IMG/VR virus record: IMGVR_UViG_3300045946_000205
Location: 1 to 31,589 of that record
Direction: 5' to 3' (one strand)
DNA: 31,589 nt
DNA from: a virus
Shown piece by piece: positions 28,051 through 31,589 of this stretch (positions are counted from its first letter, which is position 1; the number at the start of each line of letters is the position of its first letter). The position numbers and the translations under genes were made by a program. The notes beneath the pieces are model-generated. The model ran no database searches and was not told where the DNA came from. It worked only from the letters and a program-made list of their open reading frames with translations.

Positions 28051-28583
28051 GGCGCCAGCTCCAGGTTCACGTTGATGTGGCAGCGGGTCGCGAACACGCC
28101 AGGCATAGGCGCTCGCGTCGTCAGGTCGTGCTGCTCGCACCCGACGCGACAGTCCCAGCGGACCAGTAGCGGCCCGGTGGTGACGTACTCGCCGCCCGGA
28201 GGGTCGAGGTACTTCCAGGCGTCATAGACCTTGAACGGGACTTCCTTGTGCTCGGCGCGAGGGAATAGCGGCGTGCCGTACTCGTCGAGGATGTCGAAGT
28301 TGCCCTCGAAGCAGGTCCCGCTGTCGCTCGCCACGAAGGACCAGAAGCGCCGGACCCGCAGCCCGGCGGGCACCTCGGCGCGTCCGATGCCGGAGACGGT
28401 CACCCAGCGCTCGCGCGCCGCCTCGACGGTCACGACGCGGCCCCTGGTGTCCCAGAAGTAGGCCATGTGGCGACCAGCCGGATCCCCGCCGTACGTGACG
28501 GGGATCGGCTCGGGTGGTGGCGGCTGGTCGGAGCCGCACTGGCCCATCGCCAGGACGAGGATCGAGAGCGCGCGGAGGTTCAC
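28047..28583 (-). CDS. Secreted hypothetical protein, possible lipoprotein
   Basis: This 178-residue protein has a signal sequence (MNLRALSILVLAMGQC). C16 might be lipidated, but Q15 before it is atypical. After a Pro-rich stretch (about 18-30) the mature part is strand-rich with paired cysteines (SGTCFEGNFDILDEYGTPLF, RWDCRVGCEQHDL, RCHINVNLELAP). It has no known domain. An exported protein among early genes could act on the envelope, for example to exclude other phages, but this is inference. Confidence 0.65.
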   Translation of the reverse strand: MNLRALSILVLAMGQCGSDQPPPPEPIPVTYGGDPAGRHMAYFWDTRGRVVTVEAARERWVTVSGIGRAEVPAGLRVRRFWSFVASDSGTCFEGNFDILDEYGTPLFPRAEHKEVPFKVYDAWKYLDPPGGEYVTTGPLLVRWDCRVGCEQHDLTTRAPMPGVFATRCHINVNLELAP

Positions 28584-28798
28584 CGGCCGGCCCCGTACAG
28601 GCCGCCGTGATGACGCCGCGGGAGCGCCAGGCGGACCCCGTGCTCATTCAGAAGGTGCTTGCCGATGCCCTCCATCGCGCCGGCCGGCGTCGAGTAGCAA
28701 CGACGGAATCGGCAGTTCGGGCAGAACCACCAGCCGGCGCGGACCTCGAGCGTGCGCGCAGCGAGGCCCTCATCCTCGATGAGGCGAGGCTCGCTCAC
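28580..28798 (-). CDS. Small C2H2-like zinc-finger protein
   Basis: From GTG 28798 (GTGA overlap) the product has 72 residues, starting SEPRLIEDEGLAARTLEVRA. The core GWWFCPNCRFRRCYSTP with later GKHLLNEHG gives a CxxC...HxxxxH set, like a single C2H2-type finger, plus a basic end (ALPRRHHGGLYGAGR). It is likely to bind nucleic acid. A longer frame (to 28876) exists but overlaps the neighbour heavily. Confidence 0.65.
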   Translation of the reverse strand: MSEPRLIEDEGLAARTLEVRAGWWFCPNCRFRRCYSTPAGAMEGIGKHLLNEHGVRLALPRRHHGGLYGAGR

Positions 28799-29079
28799 GG
28801 CTGCGGCTCCTCGGCGCCAGGCCCTACCTTCGGCTTGCCAAGGGCAGCGTCCCAGAGCGGGGCGTGAACTCGACACAGATCTCCGTCACCCGCGATTCGC
28901 GTCGTACAGCGCTCGCAGATCGGTGTATCGCACGTGCCCTTGTGGAGACCCCGCAGCACAGGGAAGTCGCACAGACGCGACGAAGCGCGGCCGCAATAGC
29001 GGCACGGCCTTGAGCGACGTCCGCGCGAGCAGACGAGCGCCATGCCGCCGTCCGGGAGCTTGACGGGATCGCAGGGCAT
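28795..29079 (-). CDS. Cysteine-rich zinc-binding protein
   Basis: This 94-residue protein starts MPCDPVKLPDGGMALVCSRG. It contains RPCRYCGRASSRLCDFPV, CDTPICERC and DLCRVHAPLW, nine cysteines plus histidines in all, enough for two zinc sites of cross-brace or ribbon type. The start overlaps the previous stop as TGATG. It is the most cysteine-rich member of a local set of small zinc proteins. Function is unknown. Confidence 0.75.
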   Translation of the reverse strand: MPCDPVKLPDGGMALVCSRGRRSRPCRYCGRASSRLCDFPVLRGLHKGTCDTPICERCTTRIAGDGDLCRVHAPLWDAALGKPKVGPGAEEPQP

Positions 29080-29198
29080 CAGCGGGACCTCGCGAGGCGG
29101 CTGGCCAACCGGCGATACGCTGCGGCGACGAGGCGCGCGATCGAGCGGAGTGGGCAGTGGCCTTGCTGCCTGGCCCGCATCCGCTCGTAGCCGCTCAT
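29079..29198 (-). CDS. 39-residue basic peptide
   Basis: It starts MSGYERMRARQQGHCPLRSI and continues ARLVAAAYRRLASRLARSR, an Arg/Ala-rich amphipathic helix. It is joined to both neighbours by TGATG overlaps. It could bind nucleic acid or a membrane. Short length and biased composition keep confidence low, but the coupled junctions favour a real gene. Confidence 0.5.
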   Translation of the reverse strand: MSGYERMRARQQGHCPLRSIARLVAAAYRRLASRLARSR

Positions 29199-30649
29199 CA
29201 GGCGAGGGCCTCCACCGCGAGCTCGCTGTCCTCGACCCGGGAGAGAAACGCCTGGACCCCGGAGGCCTCGAGCTCCTTCACGAGGACGTCGAACTGCTCG
29301 TGATCGAGGGCCTCGGCTCCATCGACGAACACGACTGGCAGCGCGCGGCCGGTCGCCCGCAGCGTGGCCACCTGGACCGCGATCCGGATCCGGAGCGCGG
29401 TGTTGACCTGGTCGAACGGAACGCCGTTGACCTTGATCTCCCTGCCCTCGACCTCGAGGCCCTCGATAGGCAGGTCCTTCAGGAGGGCACGCTTGAAGGC
29501 GTCGAGGGAGTGGAGGGCCTTCGTCAGGCGTTCCGATCTGGCGGTCAGGTCCGCGGCCTCGCCCTCGAACTTGTCGGCCAGGCGCTTCGTCTCGTGTAAA
29601 CGAGCGCGCTCGTCCGTGCCGGCCCGGAGCTCGGTGACGCGGGCCTTCGCCACGTCCAGTTCCTTCCTGGTCGCAGCGATCGCGTCGAGCGCCTCCCGCC
29701 TGTAACCCGCGGCCTGTTCCTGCTCGGCGGCCAGTGCGCGCTCGACCGCCTCGAGGGTCGCTTCGCCTCGCTCGCGCAGGCCCTGGATCCTCGCCTCGGC
29801 CTCGCGCTCGAGCTGAGCGATGTCCTTCGCCAGCTTGGCCCGGATCTTCGCGGCCTGGGCGCGGAAGCCCTCCTCGATCTCGGCCTTCTGCTTGTCCCGC
29901 GACGCCTGGGCCTCGGCCCGGGTCCGCGAGTAGGCTGACTCAGCCGCGGCCGTTTCGCGTGAGACGCGGTCCGCGAGCTCGTCGCGCAGCCTCTCGGCCT
30001 CGGCGATCTCGCCGGCCGGGTCGTCGCCCGGCATCTCGGCTGGCAGCGCCTTCTGCAGCTCGTAGGCGCTGGCGGCCTTGTCCTTGGCCGATACGTTGAC
30101 GCCGGTGCGCTCGACGAAGATGGCCTCGCGGATCGCCCCCAGGACGCGCAGCGGGTGCCCTGGGTCCCGTAGCTTGGAGCCGGCGGCCGCGATTCCGTCG
30201 GCGCCGATCGCGCTGGCCAGGGCGGCGCGGTCCATCTCGAGCGGCAGCGCCTCGAGGAGCAGGTCCGCGCGGTCCTCGGGCTTGGCCTGGAGGAAGCGGA
30301 CGGGGTTCGAGAGGAGAGGGTCGAAGAGGGAATCGAGCCAGCTCTGCGGCCGCCTGACGTCCTCGTAGGCGGCGCTCGTTCCGACCCGGGCCCGGACGCG
30401 CGTCCCGTCGGACGCCTTCTCGACGCGATAGGCGCCATCGTCCAGGACCAGGACTACTTCGGGCTCGGACTCCGAGCCGACGCTCGCCAGCTTCGCCAGG
30501 TTGCCGCCCCCAAGGGCGTTCTGGATCGCAGCCAGGATCGACGACTTGCCGGACGCGTTCCGGCCGCTGACGGCCGTCACCTTGCCGCACTTGAGCGACC
30601 GCTCAGTAACCCCGAGGACGCTCCGGATCTGGACGCTGGTGACGCGCAC
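29198..30649 (-). CDS. SMC/SbcC-like coiled-coil ATPase
   Basis: The 483 residues form a small Rad50/SbcC/RecN-like ATPase. The N-terminal Walker A is GRNASGKSS (29-37). A long charged coiled coil runs from about 205 to 370 (ASRDKQKAEIEEGFRAQAAK and following). The C-terminal lobe has NTALRIRIAVQVATLRATG in place of an ABC signature and a Walker B, ALPVVFVDGAEALD, where the usual DE is DG. Related phage proteins help recombination or DNA-end processing. The likely partner is the gene just upstream (30653). It begins at GTG 30649, 3 bases after the previous stop. The altered Walker B may indicate weak or regulated ATP hydrolysis. Confidence 0.85.
   Translation of the reverse strand: MRVTSVQIRSVLGVTERSLKCGKVTAVSGRNASGKSSILAAIQNALGGGNLAKLASVGSESEPEVVLVLDDGAYRVEKASDGTRVRARVGTSAAYEDVRRPQSWLDSLFDPLLSNPVRFLQAKPEDRADLLLEALPLEMDRAALASAIGADGIAAAGSKLRDPGHPLRVLGAIREAIFVERTGVNVSAKDKAASAYELQKALPAEMPGDDPAGEIAEAERLRDELADRVSRETAAAESAYSRTRAEAQASRDKQKAEIEEGFRAQAAKIRAKLAKDIAQLEREAEARIQGLRERGEATLEAVERALAAEQEQAAGYRREALDAIAATRKELDVAKARVTELRAGTDERARLHETKRLADKFEGEAADLTARSERLTKALHSLDAFKRALLKDLPIEGLEVEGREIKVNGVPFDQVNTALRIRIAVQVATLRATGRALPVVFVDGAEALDHEQFDVLVKELEASGVQAFLSRVEDSELAVEALA
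29591..29604. promoter_or_regulatory. Dyad word, copy 3 (CTCGTGTAAACGAG)
   Basis: Five-base inverted arms surround a GTAA centre, inside the coiled-coil ATPase gene. It carries the 10-base core shared with copies 1 and 2 and forces a rare TTA leucine codon in that gene. Confidence 0.3.
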
Positions 30650-30652
30650 GGG

Positions 30653-31588
30653 CTACTCGGAGAGCCGCTCGGCGGTCAGCGTCCCGTCTGTGCCGATCCG
30701 GAGATCGAGCCCGCACGCGGAGCACTTCATCCTCTTGCCGCGGTGCGCCTTCTCTCTGGCGAAGCGAGCGATCGCCGGGTGCTTGCAGTCGACCGCTGGC
30801 GCGGCCGGGGCCGGCTTCTCCGAGGCGGGCGACTCCTTGGACGGGGCGGGGGGCTCGGGTGTCGACGTCGTCGGCGCGGCGACCGGCGCCTCGGCGGTTG
30901 CGGTGTTCGTCTCGTCCGTGGCCGGTTCCGCTGCCGGCTTGGTGTCTCCCTTCGACTTGAGGCGCTCGGTGAGGTTTGCGAGGCCGGACCGCTTGGGCTC
31001 CGCGGGATCGCTCGACCGATCCGCGTCGTCGCCCCGCTCCGCGCGAACGTCGGCGATGACCGCGGCCCACGTCGTCTTGCCCTCGTTGATCGCCTTCCAC
31101 AGCTCGCGGAGCTCCGTGAGCTCGGCGGGGCTGGCCTGGTCGAGGTCGTGGCCGAGCAGTTCCCTCAGGTGCGACGGCAGGACGTTCAGCTTCGCGAAGC
31201 CGTCGGCGACCTCGCGCGCGAACTTCTGGGGGTCCTTCGCCGCCGCACCGTGGCGGATCTCGAGAATGCGCGAACGGCACTCGGCCTGAATGTCCCCAGG
31301 GAGCAGGCGGAGCACGCCGTTACGGATCGCCTTCGAGACCATGTTCTGCTGCTTGGTGAAGACCTCGTCGGCCGTCGCTTCGAGGATGAAGATCTGCTCA
31401 CCGAACGAGTTGAGGCGCGTGCGGATGAAGGGAGTGCCCTGCTTGATCTTCTTTCGCTCGACGGTCTTCTCGACCGTGAGCGAGGTCGGATAGGAGAGGT
31501 TCCCCTCGAGGTCCGTGACGACGACGGTCAGGATGCGCTTCAGGTCGTCCTCGTAGACGGAGACCGTCTGGATGTCGAGGGTGCCCAT
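30653..31588 (-). CDS. Replication/recombination-block protein, likely cut at the 5-prime end
   Basis: The visible 311 residues run from an ATG one base inside the right edge. Residues about 1-200 (VYEDDLKRILTVVVTDLEGN, TVEKTVERKKIKQGTPFIRT, QQNMVSKAIRNGVLRLLPGD) look like an uncharacterised phage family that often sits beside such ATPases. I expect some 60-100 more N-terminal residues beyond the window. Residues about 200-280 are an Ala/Pro/Thr/Glu-rich linker. The end (DCKHPAIARFAREKAHRGKR, MKCSACGLDL) has C/H and CSAC residues for one zinc site. Its role may be DNA annealing or replication, inferred from its neighbour only. Confidence 0.75.
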   Translation of the reverse strand: MGTLDIQTVSVYEDDLKRILTVVVTDLEGNLSYPTSLTVEKTVERKKIKQGTPFIRTRLNSFGEQIFILEATADEVFTKQQNMVSKAIRNGVLRLLPGDIQAECRSRILEIRHGAAAKDPQKFAREVADGFAKLNVLPSHLRELLGHDLDQASPAELTELRELWKAINEGKTTWAAVIADVRAERGDDADRSSDPAEPKRSGLANLTERLKSKGDTKPAAEPATDETNTATAEAPVAAPTTSTPEPPAPSKESPASEKPAPAAPAVDCKHPAIARFAREKAHRGKRMKCSACGLDLRIGTDGTLTAERLSE

Positions 31589-31589
31589 C

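Noticed and set aside
1-31589. tRNA genes, insertion sequences, integrase and attachment sites
   Set aside because: Reading by eye showed no cloverleaf-like element, transposase, recombinase or long terminal repeats. A covariance search for tRNAs was not possible here.

Overview
The window is about 31.6 kb of a high-GC tailed bacteriophage (Caudoviricetes) or prophage, seen from replication genes to head genes. The evidence is a lambda-type packaging and head set: terminase small and large subunits, a gpW-like connector, a lambda-family portal, a fused HK97-type protease and major capsid protein, and a DUF2190-like protein cut by the left edge. An M15 endolysin and a phage replication block support this. 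All convincing genes but one lie on the minus strand, so the biological order runs from 31589 down to 1. No integrase, tape measure, tail tube or terminal baseplate gene is present, so the genome is incomplete at both ends. Several secreted or lipoprotein-like products suggest a Gram-negative (diderm) host. The sequence does not identify the species.

Layout, in transcription order. (1) 31588-27373: a protein cut at its 5-prime end, an SMC/SbcC-like coiled-coil ATPase, and a run of very small zinc-finger, membrane and secreted proteins. (2) 27376-25190: a C5 cytosine methyltransferase with an HNH endonuclease gene lying entirely inside it in another frame. One short rightward gene follows. (3) 24987-20134: zinc protein, winged-helix and HTH proteins, a DUF1376-like replication initiator, a coiled-coil protein with a possible sliding-clamp motif, a RuvC-like resolvase and an HNH endonuclease. 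(4) About 20122-20070: the best sigma70-like promoter in the window, with a dyad at the predicted start, followed by the lysis region. That region has a zinc protein, the M15 endolysin, two lipoproteins, a fused envelope protein, a secreted HExxH protein and a holin-like protein. (5) 15778-8184: membrane/coiled-coil protein and virion surface proteins, among them a 995-residue adhesin candidate with an Asp-box domain and 18 copies of a 20-residue repeat. (6) 8180-1: a short leader with a dyad, terminase, connector, portal, a small LexA-like DNA-binding protein, capsid and DUF2190-like protein.

Genes are packed with 1-4 base start/stop overlaps (GTGA, ATGA, TGATG), which points to translational coupling along long transcripts. 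Because of this, several starts given here are GTG codons inside a longer open frame.

The points most worth pursuing are the EAFG-type repeat shared by three neighbouring proteins, the HNH gene nested in the methyltransferase, an origin-like tract inside the replication initiator gene, and the free-standing LexA-like domain among the head genes.
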